Origin: Folioceros fuciformis
Lineage: Eukaryota; Anthocerotophyta; Anthocerotopsida; Anthocerotales
Reading direction: 5' to 3'
Assembly: GCA_049999805.1 (NCBI GenBank)
Contig: JBNGIO010006232.1
Location: 1 to 64,000, forward strand
DNA length: 64,000 nt
This document shows, piece after piece, positions 22,319-34,070 of this stretch (positions within the stretch are counted from its first letter, which is position 1; every line of letters begins with the position of its first letter). The position numbers and the translations under genes are program-made. Under the pieces are notes generated by a model. That model saw nothing but the letters and a program-made list of their open reading frames with translations. It did no database searches and had not been told where the DNA came from.

Positions 22319-24980
22319 GTGGAGGTGCATCGTGTGATGCTAGAGGTGTGGGAGCTGATGGGTAGATTTTTAGGGCTTTTAGCGGGGAGGGTGATGAGGA
22401 GGGACAGGGGACACTCGGTCAGGAGTTGGAGGGTGGCACGGCAGAGGGCTGGAGTTGTGTTTTTTCTGGTTTTGCTTTTCATGCTGGTGTATCAGTTTCA
22501 GCATCTGTTTCAGCCGGACCCGGTGTCTTTGAGGAGGGATCTTTATCCCTTGGACGTGACTCTGGAGGTACTGGAGCCACTGAGGTTAGATGATGATGAG
22601 GCGTTGGTAAGAGGAAGAGGGAGTGGGGAGGTGTCTCCTGGGGGTGCCACGATGACGGTGAATAAACTTGAGAATGGGTATGCGGTGCATCCGGTTAAGC
22701 ATCCGAGGACCAGGCGTAGGAGTAAGGTTGACGTAGGCATGCCTCAGTCAGTGTCGTTAGCTAAGGATAACCGGGATTCGTATCGGGGTCTGGAGGAGCA
22801 GGCGAAGGCTGCGTTTGCTGCGGGTGCGAAGAAATGGGAGGAATTGCAGCAGCTGTTGGCGAATAATAGTGGTTTTGGGGAAGCACGGGAGCCTCTGCCG
22901 AGTGAGAAGGAGGTCTGTCTGCCGAGTCGAAAGATGTCTGGGTGGGAATTTGGGCAGGCGGGGAATACGATGTTGCTGCCTTGCGGGCTTGTTTTTGGGT
23001 CGGCCATCACCATCCAGGGGAGGCCTCGAGAAGCTCATTTCGAGCACTCGTCGACTATTGGCAGGAAGGATGAGAAGAGCGTTCCTATTTCTCAGTTTTT
23101 TGTGGACCTGCTTGGATTAGGGCTGGCACATAATGATGAGGAGGTTCCAAGGATCTTGCACTTGAACCCGCGTGTGAGGGGTGACTGGAGTCAGAAGCCC
23201 GTCATTGAGCATAACTCTTGCTATCGTGGGCAGTGGGGGAATGCCCAGCGGTGTGATGGAACAGCATCTTCTGAGGACAGCGAGCCGAGAGGTATTGCAG
23301 CTTGCTGTTTGTGAGCTTCCTCTGGAGGGTGCAGGCATGCTTCTCTGTTCCGTGGGCTCCAGGAGATGAGAGGAAGATGGCTTTTTGTGTGCAGTGGAAG
23401 GGTACCTCACGTGTGAACCATGGGCTGACGATCAGGTCAGTCTGTCTGAAGAGAAGATTTCCTCGTGGCCTGACTGGATTCGAGGAACCAAGACACCAGC
23501 AGAATGGAAGTTCCCTTTCGTTGAGAATCGAGACTTTTCGCTTACCCTCAGGGCTGGGTATCAGGGGTATCATGTGATGGTGAATGGGCGGCATATTTCC
23601 TCTGTCCCTTACCGCCCTGTAAGAAAGTGGCAACTAACATCCTTTTAAGTCCTTTGCGACGGTATGTGACAAACTCGTTCTGAGGCTGAAGTGTTTCCTG
23701 CAGAGTTTTGTTGTGGAAGAGGCAACAGGACTGTCTGTGGGTGGGGACATCGACATTGATTCAGTATCCGTCGTAGACTTGCCTACGTCGTACCCTACGT
23801 TTTCATCCTTGCAGCTCCTCGAAGAGTGGTCTTCTAAGTATAAGGCGCCCCAAATTTCGGAAGGACCTACCGAACTGTTCATCGGCATCATGTCTCGCAG
23901 TGACCATTTCATTGAAAGGATGGCGGTTCGCAAAACATGGATGCAGTCAAAATCTGTACAAGATTCCACAGTGGTTGCTCGGTTTTTTGTTAGTTTGGTG
24001 AGCAGGATTCCTGTCAAGCGCCGCTGCAGTGTTCCCCTAGTTGCAGTGTTCCAGACTCTGAAATCTCTTTCTGGCTGTTGCAGGATGCAGATCAAGTTAC
24101 AAATGCCCAACTTGTGAAGGAAGCAAATTTTTATAACGACATTGTTATTGTACCCTTTATGGACAGCTATCCCCTGGTGGTGCTGAAGACATACGCCATT
24201 TGCGAACATGCGGTTAGTGTTACTTGGTTATACTAACCGCATGTGATAGGACGTGCTTGTGATTGCTTACTGCCATGTGATGAACGTCTTGTGGATTAAT
24301 GCTGATGGCCACTTTCTTCCAGGTGGGGACTTTCATGGCTCAGTACATCATGAAATGTGATGACGACACATTCATACGGGTGGAAGCCATCCTGAGCCTG
24401 GTTAGAAATGTACCTCCTGGCAAAAGTGTATACATCGGGAGCATGAACTACTACCATGAAGTCCTTCGAGGTGGCAAATGGGCAGTGACATACGAGGTAC
24501 GCGACGTGTAGTGGCGTTGCATGGAAGTCAGTCAGAGTCCGAAGCATTCCCCCTTTCCTTGCTGACGTGGAGATGTGTTACAGGAATGGTCTGGAGACGT
24601 CTATCCCCCGTACGCTAACGGACCGGGATATATAATATCGTCTGACATCGCACATTATACAGTAAAGCAACAATCGGAGGGAAACCTTACGGTAACTTCC
24701 TCTGCACATTGGCTCTGCTTCACAATCCCTGCTTCACAATCCCTGTCGTGGGCAGTACTTAATTCCCAATGTAATGCAGTTGTTCAAAATGGAGGACGTA
24801 GCCATGGGCATGTGGGTCGCGGAGTTCCATCAGCAGAAAAAAGTAGAGATTAGGGACGAGAAAAGGTTTTGCCAGGCAGGTTGTGTTCCTGACTACTACA
24901 GTGCCCACTACCAAACCCCTCGGCTCATGATGTGTTTGTGGAGGAATTTGATTCGCGGAAGTGGACGCTGCTGCGATTGA
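22319..24980 (+). CDS. GALT: Hydroxyproline O-galactosyltransferase with galectin domain (GT31)
   Basis: Golgi type II membrane enzyme that adds the first galactose to hydroxyproline of arabinogalactan proteins. The N-terminus has a basic stretch and one membrane anchor, [16 protein letters not shown] (about residues 46-61). After a stem comes a galectin-like domain split across exons (about 22900-23630; [50 protein letters not shown]). The GT31 catalytic part follows (about 23850-24980): [20 protein letters not shown] (RxAxRxTW type), [19 protein letters not shown], the metal-binding DDD of [28 protein letters not shown] and EDVAMGMWV. The C-terminus ends [20 protein letters not shown] and a TGA at 24980. 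About seven short introns. Domain order matches GALT2-GALT6 of Arabidopsis. Intact as read. Confidence 0.92.
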
Positions 24981-25193
24981 CGTCCGGCTGACGTCCACTC
25001 CATTCTTTCCCATTGCTGGAAGTCTATCGATGGCCATCTTCCGGTCATCTCATTGTTTAACATTATATCCTTGTACGTAGTCAATCTTTCCAATCCATCA
25101 GTCCATTTAATGATGCTTGTTAAAACGCCATTTGAAAGGCGTCCTTAGCCTCAGCTGAGGTTTGGATGCGTTGTGACAATGACCCATTGCACA

Positions 25194-26690
25194 TTAGTGG
25201 AGAAGATGCCCTTCGGCAAGAGGAGGTTCGCTATGAGAGTGGCTTTTGCCTATTTGATTGCGTTCTGACAGCCAGCCCCATACTACCAGCCGATTATGTA
25301 CGTTCTGACAGCCGCTTGCGAACAGTCGATTTCGTTCACTAGAGGCAAATCGATTGCTCAAGACAACCGGAACGCAATTGAAGTGAATCCTGTGGAGCAG
25401 CCGCGCTGTGTACCTCGAAGCCGGGGGGACGTGCAGGCAGAACTTGCTTCTGGGGAGGTGACAGTCGTACGAAAGGCCCCTGGCGACACCACTGTAGATA
25501 TCCATGTCTGTGTACGTAGTTGCCCCACAAAGGTCTCGGAAGTTCTTCCGGACAAAACTGTTTGGTTGCCTGCCTCCAAAGAATACTAATCTTGTTCTGC
25601 GCAAAATCAACAACAATCGAGGGCATCGAAAAGCTTAGTTTAGTGGCAGTCGGATAAACATTAAGATCTCTCGCCGTGGGAAGACGAGATGCTTCGTGAC
25701 CAGGTAACTGGAGGGCCAGGCCCCATCCAGGAGGAAAATCTCACTGGACGGCCTATCTGAAATAACAAATAGGAAATCCAATGTATGTAGGCATACCGTA
25801 GGAAGGATGGAGGCGGACGGAGCTACGGCATGCTAGGCCAGACTTGCGCCAGGGACACCTCTCTGTGATCTATGTCGTGCTTGTGATATATGTTGGAGGA
25901 GCGTGTGACCTGGACGCGTTCTGACGAAGAGCCGGAGCTTGAGCCATGACGTCGCGGCACACGGAGTGGCAGCATACGTAGAAGCGGTCGGGACCTGAAG
26001 ATCGGTTCCGGACGCCGTACTCTCTCTTCACTCGGGCAACATAGTCGGCCACAAATGTTGCGGTCGGAGACTCCGGTCTCATCCGCGCTTCGCTGCGCAG
26101 CGCGTTGACGGAGAACGGGAGGAAGAAGACGCTGACTTCAGCGGAGACGGCGGTGACGAAGGTGCTTGAGAAGCAAGATCTTGAACGTGTGCTCATTGAA
26201 GTAATTGCCGAGCTTCTTGTCGTAGGGATTCGGCTGCGGCGTGAAGACCTGTGAGAACGGGCCGGTGCTGTCGAGTGCATCACGGCAGACGAAGATCTTG
26301 AACCATGGCAGCATATCCTTGTATTGCCGTTCGAAGAGCCCCCAGTCACGGTACAGGGTAGCGCTCGTCTGAAGCTCTGGTCTTGAGTTGGAAAGCATCC
26401 CTGTAACAGCTTGTTGCTCAATCCGGAGCTAGCTCTCCCGAAGATGTCTTCCTCCTCTCCCATTCCTGCTCCTTGCGTCTGCCTCCTTGACTGTTCTCCA
26501 CCTTCCTGCCTGTATCTTCGGCTCCCGTACCGCTGTCGTGATTCGGCCGGCTTGTGGTCGAGAAGAATGCACCACTGCTGCCTGCAAGGTACCGTCCTCT
26601 TCAGACTATGGATACCAGATTTTACCGGACCACAGCAGCCAGAAAGGTCCCGCTGATGAGCCCTAGCAGCAGCAGCTGCCAGCATCCCCT
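25194..26690 (-). pseudogene. Exostosin-type GT47 glycosyltransferase relic
   Basis: Minus-strand blocks in correct order: MLPWFKIFVCRDALDSTGPF and YDKKLGNYFNEHTFK (about 26170-26330), FFLPFSVNALR (about 26085-26130), VADYVARVKREYGVRNRSSG (about 25995-26060), NIYHKHDIDHREVSLAQV (about 25835-25895), RTRLVFFGGR (about 25560-25590), KFCLHVPPASRYTARLLHRI and HFNCVPVVLSN (about 25340-25450). These are the hallmarks of plant exostosin-family (GT47) Golgi glycosyltransferases of cell-wall polysaccharides. The frame must shift near 26160 and again near 25900, and a stop interrupts the reading near 25830, so the copy is probably dead. Some breaks could instead be introns, but no good splice sites fit the two frameshifts. 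The C-terminal end after CVPVVLSNRF is missing. The N-terminal membrane anchor may be the hydrophobic CWQLLLLGLISGTFLAAVV at about 26630-26690 in another frame. Confidence 0.7.
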
Positions 26691-27091
26691 CGATATGGAC
26701 AGTTTCTGTGTTGCATTCCTTTCTGTGCGACGTCTCCCAACTGCATCAGTAACAAGCCAACAAACACACCATTCGCCTGGATCGCCACGAGGATGCGAAC
26801 AACTCCCATCTTCTTCCTTACCACGCACGGGTCTGGGGAACTGCGGCAGCAGGCTCTCAGAAAAGACGGATGTCCGTGTCAGCCAGTATCGAAAACGATA
26901 ACGAGATGTGCTTTTCAAACACAAGGGGTCAATTTGTCTTCAGTTTGCCGCCTTCCGCTGCAGCCGTCAGCGATGGCGGCGAGCGGATCGGAACGAGACT
27001 GTGAGACGGACAGTGCGAAATTCTGAGAATTTTTGCACGCATCGCTGAATGCAAGTTGCGCGCAAGATGAGAAGCGTTTCTTTCGTCTGAG

Positions 27092-29689
27092 ATGGGAGAC
27101 TTCTGCCTGGATTCCGAGCGAGGGGAGGCAGGGCTTGCTGGGCCCTGCTCAGAGCCTCATTCCAACTTGATAGCGAACAGGGGTCTTGAGCTGCGCTTTG
27201 ATGTGCCAGCTATGGGTTTGCAGCAGCAGCTTGGGATAAGCCACTTCCACCAGCTGGGGGGGATGCAGGAGCACGTGCAGGTACAGTTACACCCGGATGG
27301 TCGACTTGGCGGAACTCTGCACTGTCAGGAGGAGCCGGCGATGCAGGCTGACCAATGCTTTCACAGCAGGGATTTGGTGCAACTGGGGGTTGAGTTCCAA
27401 TCGCAGGACCCCGATTTGGAGGTCTACCAGGTGCAACCGGATATCCATCTCTTCCACCCGCAGCCGCAACCGTTTGCCCAAGCTGAGCTGCTGCCGTCAG
27501 GGAGCGGTCATGGTGTAGAGGAGCCCGAGCATGTTCAATCTCATGATCAATTTGAGGGAAGGGGTGGAGACGACAATGGCAGGTTTTTTCACTGCAAACG
27601 AGCTGAGAGCGCATCCCCTGGGACAGACTACGACGATGAAGGATATGATTTGGTGGTGGATGGCAGGGAGTTGTCTTTGCATGAGGTGAGTAGAGGCAAG
27701 GTATTTACAATCTTCGATTTGGGTGTTTGAAATGATTGGCTCTTCTAGAGAAAGGTGCCTTGTTGGATTTGGGAGTCCATCGGGTTCTTTGCATGTCCAG
27801 CGGGCCCCTGAGACTTCCTCAGACGGTGGAATGCGGCCTGCCACGCCTTCATCTCCTGCCCAGCTGGATGCACAGACGAGAAGGGAAAAGAGAATGAAGC
27901 AAGTTCATATCCGTTTAGATGTGGCAGGTGATGCTTTTACGTCAGCTGGGAAGATTCTGATGGATCTTGGGCTTTGAGCTAACCCGTCTTTTTGCCTCTT
28001 ACCCTCTAACCCGGGACTTCAAAATTGCTGCAGCTCACCGAAATTTGATGAAACTTGTAACCGAGCAACATAATGGAAGCTTGGAGGAGTTTGTGAACAC
28101 GACCATCGCTGCCGGTATGCTGCGTTCGAAACAAGTACCTGTGCGGAAGCCCGCTATTACGAAGTGGAAACGATTGAGGTGCGTGCTCATCAAGTTCCAG
28201 CTCTCTCTCTCTCTGCAGCCGCGGGGCTTGGAGGCTGCATTCTGCTAAGCCTTGGTTGTTATGGAAGCACTGAAAACGTTTTAACGCCTCCGAGAAACGC
28301 TGTCTAATATCAGCCTGCTGTGTGTGGTGAGCCTTCAGATTTGACCAGTTGAAAGGAACAGAGACACGGGAACTGGCTCTGGCCTACAGATGTCTTGCAG
28401 AATCGTTTCCAGGTTTACAGCTGACCACCTGTCTACTGGAAACGTCGTGGGAGGATTTGACTATGGCGCAGATGAAGAAGGTGTTGCTCCTTCGTTTCTA
28501 TCAGGATCTGTTACTATGTGGATGTCTAGAGGCTTGCCCAAGTCAAGTATTCATTTGATTGGCAGCCCTGAGGATGTAGCTGCGTGCATCCTCTTCTTCA
28601 TGTTGGGTGATGTTTGCAAGAAGCTGAGATCTTTCTCCGTCTGAATGTGAGGCATTGTCTGATCCACTTGTAAGCTCGGATCATGATAACAATCCATCGT
28701 TACAAGCCTCTGTAAATATAGATTGAAAGGCTTGGTGTATGGGTGGAACGTGCACCTTTCTAGGTGAAGGTTGTGTTCTAGCTCTCAAGCTGGTCTTCCA
28801 AAAATCAGTTGTCCACTCTTTCCAGTTGCGGAAAACAGCCTGCTTATCTCTCTTGTTCCAGATGCTGGAGGAGACAAAGCAGATGCTTGTGCTCATGGAG
28901 AAACAGCACACTTGCCCAGAAGCCGAATGTGGTCGTCATTTCCCCACACCAGGAATGCTGCGTGATCACATGAACGAGCACAGGTACTTTCCTAGCCTCC
29001 CTCCTGTGCATTCCTGTGAGTGGTTCTCCAGCACTGCGCCATCGTTGATATCCCAGGTTACTGTGGACAGTGGTGACCGGCCCTATGTCTGCACCTTTGA
29101 AGGCTGCTCGAGTAGCTTTGCCCGAAGGCAGTTTCTCTGCCGACATATGAAGATGCATCAGTGTGCTTTCCTCTGCCCCGTTGACGGGTGCTCCAAGCGT
29201 TTTGCTTTTCGAGAAAGACTGGTGAGACTCTTCTAGTAGCAGAAAAAGCAACGCTGTTCATGAAAGGCAGTTGTGGGTGGGTTGCTCATGTCTGTCCTCG
29301 ATCAGGTGGCTCACCAAAAAACTCACGAGAGCGATAGGCCCCTCTCATGTCCCTACGAGGGGTGTGGGAAGACGTTCAAGTGGTTGAATTCTTTGAATGG
29401 TCACCTTAGAACGCACACTGGGGAAAAACCTTTCAAATGCTTGTGAGTACCAGTCCTCCTCCCAACTGCCGTAGTATTAGCATAAGTATCCGAGACCCAA
29501 AGGCGACTAGCTCTCTTGTACCCTGTGAAGCTCTTTTCCTGTCCAATCCGTCAAGCCTCTCTAACCACCGCTCCGTACCGCAACATGGTGTGCAGGTATC
29601 CTGAGTGTGGCCGGGATTTCGGCTACAAGGTGGATCTCACTCGGCACGAACGCACTCACTACGGGCAACTGGCAAGAGTACACCGTTGA
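27092..29689 (+). CDS. C2H2 zinc-finger protein, five fingers
   Basis: Probable nuclear DNA- or RNA-binding protein. The N-terminal exon (27092 to about 27684) is rich in Gln, His, Glu and Asp (for example [14 protein letters not shown]). Middle exons hold [20 protein letters not shown] (about 27880-27960), [19 protein letters not shown] (about 28035-28180) and [19 protein letters not shown] (about 28340-28400), with no recognised domain. Five C2H2 fingers follow: [10 protein letters not shown]...HMNEH (28912-28981), [10 protein letters not shown]...HMKMH (about 29090-29157), [10 protein letters not shown]...[15 protein letters not shown]...HLRTH (about 29345-29415) and YPECGRDF...HERTH (about 29597-29660), ending with TGA at 29687-29689. 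The C-x4-C spacing of every finger resembles TFIIIA/YY1/Zap1-like fingers rather than the single QALGGH fingers of most plant C2H2 proteins. Exon borders between 28180 and 28860 are uncertain. I cannot name an orthologue. Confidence 0.75.
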
Positions 29690-31560
29690 TTCCTTGTTGG
29701 TGCGGTTACAGCCTTTCCAGGTCGGCCCCTGACCAACTACTAGCAAACAAGCTCCTCAGAAGATGTGCCTGAGCATTTGGCAAGAGCTCACCGGTCTATG
29801 GTCACACGGCTCTCTTCGAGCAGGTCGAGTGTCTGTTACCTCCTCGGAAGTCACTGAAGAAAGCGAAGCAAGGAGCATCTCTTGGGCAAGCCAACGATGG
29901 CGACCAGCCAGCCCACCACTATTTTCCAGCTCGACAGGTGATGGCGCGACGGATTTCTGCTCTCAACTTTAACAACTCTACGAGTACTTCAGCAAATGAA
30001 GGTTGTGTTCCACACATTACTGAGGACAAGTAATAGGTCCTTAAATAGTTTGGTGTTCTGAATCAAGGCCAGCCAATGCAAGAGCAGAAGGTCATCTTTC
30101 AACTGCCTCCCCTTAACTTAGGCGTATTCCTCGGTGATCCTTACTATCTTGCACAGGAATAAGCAGCACAAGAATGCCTCGAAAACAGCACCCCTAGGAT
30201 TGTTTCCAGCTCTCAGAGTTGAAGTCTACGTCTCCCCAAGGGCCGTGACTGGTAGCGTAATTCCCAGCTGCCTTGTCAAGCAAGGAGCAGCCACTTCACT
30301 GCAGAGCACAAGGACGACTCCCATTGAAAGAAAAAGTCCGTTTCCTCCATGTCACGCAGCTTGCGGCATTTTCTCCCAAACAACCCATTGCACATCAGTC
30401 CCTAGTATCCTTGAAGAGTGGGAGCTCAGTATCGGCATGCGCATCCGCACACTTCGCGCTGCTTTCCTGCCGTACTTTCGACAAGGGAAAGCATCTCGGC
30501 TCCTGGGCTCCGTTTGCGTCTACAATGTGGCTCCTGTGGGTCATGCCTCTTCCGAATCAGGGAGTGCCGTATCTCATGCCGGGACGTGCATCACATCTTC
30601 ACACACTCACAAGCCTTCAAGCGTTCTCTCTTCTCCGCACTTCCGACAGGCAGTCACAAGATTCCACATCCCTTCACATCTTATTCCCAGCCCGTCAGCC
30701 CATTCCTGGCCCACCGGCCGACGAATCAGGCACCTCTCTTCCCACACCAAACCACAAAACTCGTCCCAAGCTCTCTCCTAGCCATGCAGAACTCCCAACA
30801 CATGGATATCCCACCACGCCCATATGAGTGCCGATATCGAGGACTCCACCACCCTTCCACCACTCCTCTCACCTCAACCTGCCCAACCACCATGCCAAAT
30901 TTCGTTCCTGGCTAGCCAATCCTTCGCTTTAGCCCCGAGTTCCTGGGAAGCTTCTGAGGCCACCTACACAAGGCCGTAATTCACTGCTCCCTGCATCCAT
31001 TTTCAAGTACAGTCGCTCCTGTCAACCAACACTAAACATGATACAGCAACGTCTGTACCAGGACTTCCCGACATCTCACCATCGGGGCAAACAAGGCGTT
31101 GAGTACACATAATGTTCTTTATAATCCGTACTCCGTACCTCCCTTTTCGCTGTCCATCATTTGGGATTCCCGGTGAGTGCGCACATGCAAATATGTATGC
31201 GTACGCGGATACGGCGCCGGCTTCCATGTGCCACGCCTGTTTCAGTGGGAAAGGAGATGATGAGTTTATTGTGAACTGTCTTGCGCTGAACAACTCACTC
31301 CCATTCGTATTCCATATTTCTCTTATTTATTGAACGGTGCTGAGACTTGGTTTTCGTGTCCTGCATCACTTCTCGGAACCCTAGGTGCTTCAGAAATGAA
31401 CCATCGCTGCAACTGAAGGCTGCTTTTCCACCACGCGGCTGTACAAACTGCTGTCAGACCGAATTGTACCCGGCAATCCACGTCTACGCGGGCATGTGAC
31501 ATCCACGTATACATAGATTGGTGGTACCCCGGTTTTTCGTTACGCTTTTGACCCTGACCC
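29690..31560. other. Gene-free stretch after the zinc-finger gene
   Basis: Long open frames at about 30134-30915 overlap each other in three frames and have C-rich composition with no domain; I regard them as chance. No RNA gene or mobile element recognised. Confidence 0.5.
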
Positions 31561-33640
31561 ACCAATAATTTGATACATGATGATTTTAGAAGAAAACCTA
31601 TGGATAGTTACCAAGCACTCACTTTGTTTAGTGGGCTTTTTTCCATATAAAGGACCGCAAAGATATTTTCCTAGGCATTGGCATGTTGGTCTCTTGTAAC
31701 TCTTTTTTAGGGTTGGTTCTTATAGGGTTTACTCTTTGAGTGTGAGGCATATTTTAGGGATTGTTTTCCAATGGATAATGTACATTAATTTTTATTATAT
31801 TTAGCCCTTACTCTTATCATGACTATGCAAGCTACAATGTTTGTAGAAACAATGACTATTCAGCCCTTACTTCTACTTCATGCATATTATCAACACTATG
31901 TATATGTATATGTTTTGTTTGTGTTACAAATGGATGGCAAACAATCTCAACTTTTTGTTCTTGTCAAAGATGAGCACATTTGTGGTAGTTGTAATAACTA
32001 AAATCTTTTGCATATTTGTGAAAGTTGTAATAAATGGAATCTTTTGAAACAATCACCTATATTTGAAACGATCACATGTAGGTGTCAAGTGTATGTAGTG
32101 TGTTCTCAAAGAGTATGCCATACTTATAGATGCAGGGTATTGGACAAAGGCTATACTTGTTCACTTCCTTTCGTGGGAGTTAAGACGGGTTTTTGGCATA
32201 GCAAGTACACTAGAATTTCATACAATCTGGCAGCAACATTTGTGTGGAAAGGACCTTTGGAATGCTAAAGTGCAGGTTTAGAATTCTTCAAAAGCGAGGT
32301 GATATGGCTCTTCAAAACATGCCTTCCATTATATTTGTGCATAAAATCAACTTCTGATAAGAGTGGGTTTGTGCGTAATATCAATAGTATAAAGATAAAG
32401 ATACCCACACTTATCTTGTGGTGCTGCCCCAAACACATTCCTACTACTCTCTCTCTCTGACTTGTAGTCATTGTAAATATCTTTATATTTCTAATGGCAA
32501 AGTTATACATCTTTTATCTAGACATGCTCCAACTAGCATCACCAATACTAGTTTACAAGTCTAAATGGTAGGCATAAGTGGAGCCAAGACCATGAATGAT
32601 CTTCACTCACTAAACAAATTGGTCGGGACTAAAACAGGCAAGTGATAAAGGAGCTAGAACCTTGATCAAAATTCTTACCAAAAAGCATACAGATCCGCAA
32701 AGTTTAGGCATAAAGGAAGCAAGGCGAGAGAGCAAGTTACGATTTCATTGGTGGATGCATGGGCTTCAAACGTCCTAGGTACAAACCTAACACAAATTGT
32801 TATTGGACGTATATGCCACGTTTTACTCATGTAGAAGTGCCACAAACCTAGTGAAAAAGGAGAAAAAATGCATCAACCTCTTTGTGCCACCTCAATAAGC
32901 CCATTGCTATTGAGGGCTCCTCAAAAACCTCTTTTACAACATACATAGTTTTGTTCAATAGCACTTAGAGCCTTCTTAAGATACTCATGGTATACTATCC
33001 TTTCCTTAGCCTAACTCGACAAGGCAATATGGTCTTCCAATTTAGAAGGGCTGTCGTTTTGAGCTTATTTGTTGACTTTGCTTTTACTTACATAACGAGT
33101 GGTGTTTGTTACCTCCAATAAGTTTGATTAGAATTGTTGTGGGTTGAACTTCTATGTTGTGCAATAAGATTGAAACTCTAGGCAAGGGAGACATTCATTT
33201 TGAAGGAGGACAATGTGCTCACTTAGTACAAGAATGCACTTAAAGTGAGTGGGAATCCTCCATTCAAGCTGCTTGATTACAAATTTCATTCAAGCATCAT
33301 ATCATAATGAAGGGGATCTTGAGAGTTGTCCAAAGCCCCAAGGTATGCATAGTTTTTGTGCCAATATAGAGCTCTATGGAGCTAGAACATTCACTGGAAA
33401 GGGTATCGATGTAAAGTTACTTTCCATGGGAGCTCAAAATCGTACCCGTTTCTTTCATCTTATTTGACTGTATTAAATTTTAATATTATTACTGAAGATT
33501 GAGTATTATATTTATATCATGGAGCGCTTGCACTGAAAATAAGATATCGGGAAAGATGCCTCGTTGAAGAGACGTCACGAGCAATTAATGTTTGTGGGTG
33601 TGATCACCTAGTGATGATGTAGCAGATGTGTACAGTATTT
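31561..33640. other. Second AT-rich gene-free island
   Basis: Sharp shift to AT-rich DNA like that at 14-21.5 kb. It contains a 36-bp imperfect tandem repeat (31975-32046). No recognisable transposase, integrase or reverse-transcriptase block and no long terminal repeats were seen by eye, but decayed transposable-element DNA is the likeliest content. Confidence 0.5.
31975..32046. repeat. Imperfect 36-bp tandem repeat
   Basis: Two copies (31975-32010 and 32011-32046) of ca[ct]atttgtg.. with a shared agttgtaata and ending atcttttg. Confidence 0.85.
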
Positions 33641-34070
33641 ACATTCATATTCATGTTTGCCGCAAGCCCCGCAAGAAAGTTTTCAGTGCGACCTAGGCTT
33701 TATTCGTCGTACACATGTGACGAAGGTGGGTCCAAGCCGAAACCGAACAGCGTCTCGACAAGGGAGACTGGCAATGTGCAGGTCGTGGGGCGTGAGAGTT
33801 TTTCAATTCTCCACTTTGTTCCACGTTCTTCTTGCCAGTAGACGCCGGTTATTTCCTGCCGGGTCTTCTGTCCGTCACACCGACATGTGCCGTCTATTTA
33901 TTCTCTGCCTCGCACAATTTGGCGAGGCAATGCCGGACGCTCCCATTGGTGAAAGCTGGCTCGGAGGTTTCTGCCTCACACGAGCTCTCAGTTTCAGACT
34001 GGCGCAGGTGGCATGTGGCCATGGCAGACGCGCATGTCGATTGAGGTGTACATTTATCGATAGCTGAACA

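Noticed and set aside
30134-30915. Three long overlapping plus-strand open frames
   Set aside because: All three frames are open over the same C-rich stretch, with no domain, no splice-supported neighbours and no codon preference for one frame; chance is the simplest explanation.
31810-32270. Cys-rich frames resembling a zinc-binding transposon protein
   Set aside because: The Cys pattern arises from a 36-bp tandem repeat and is broken by stops; no known mobile-element motif.
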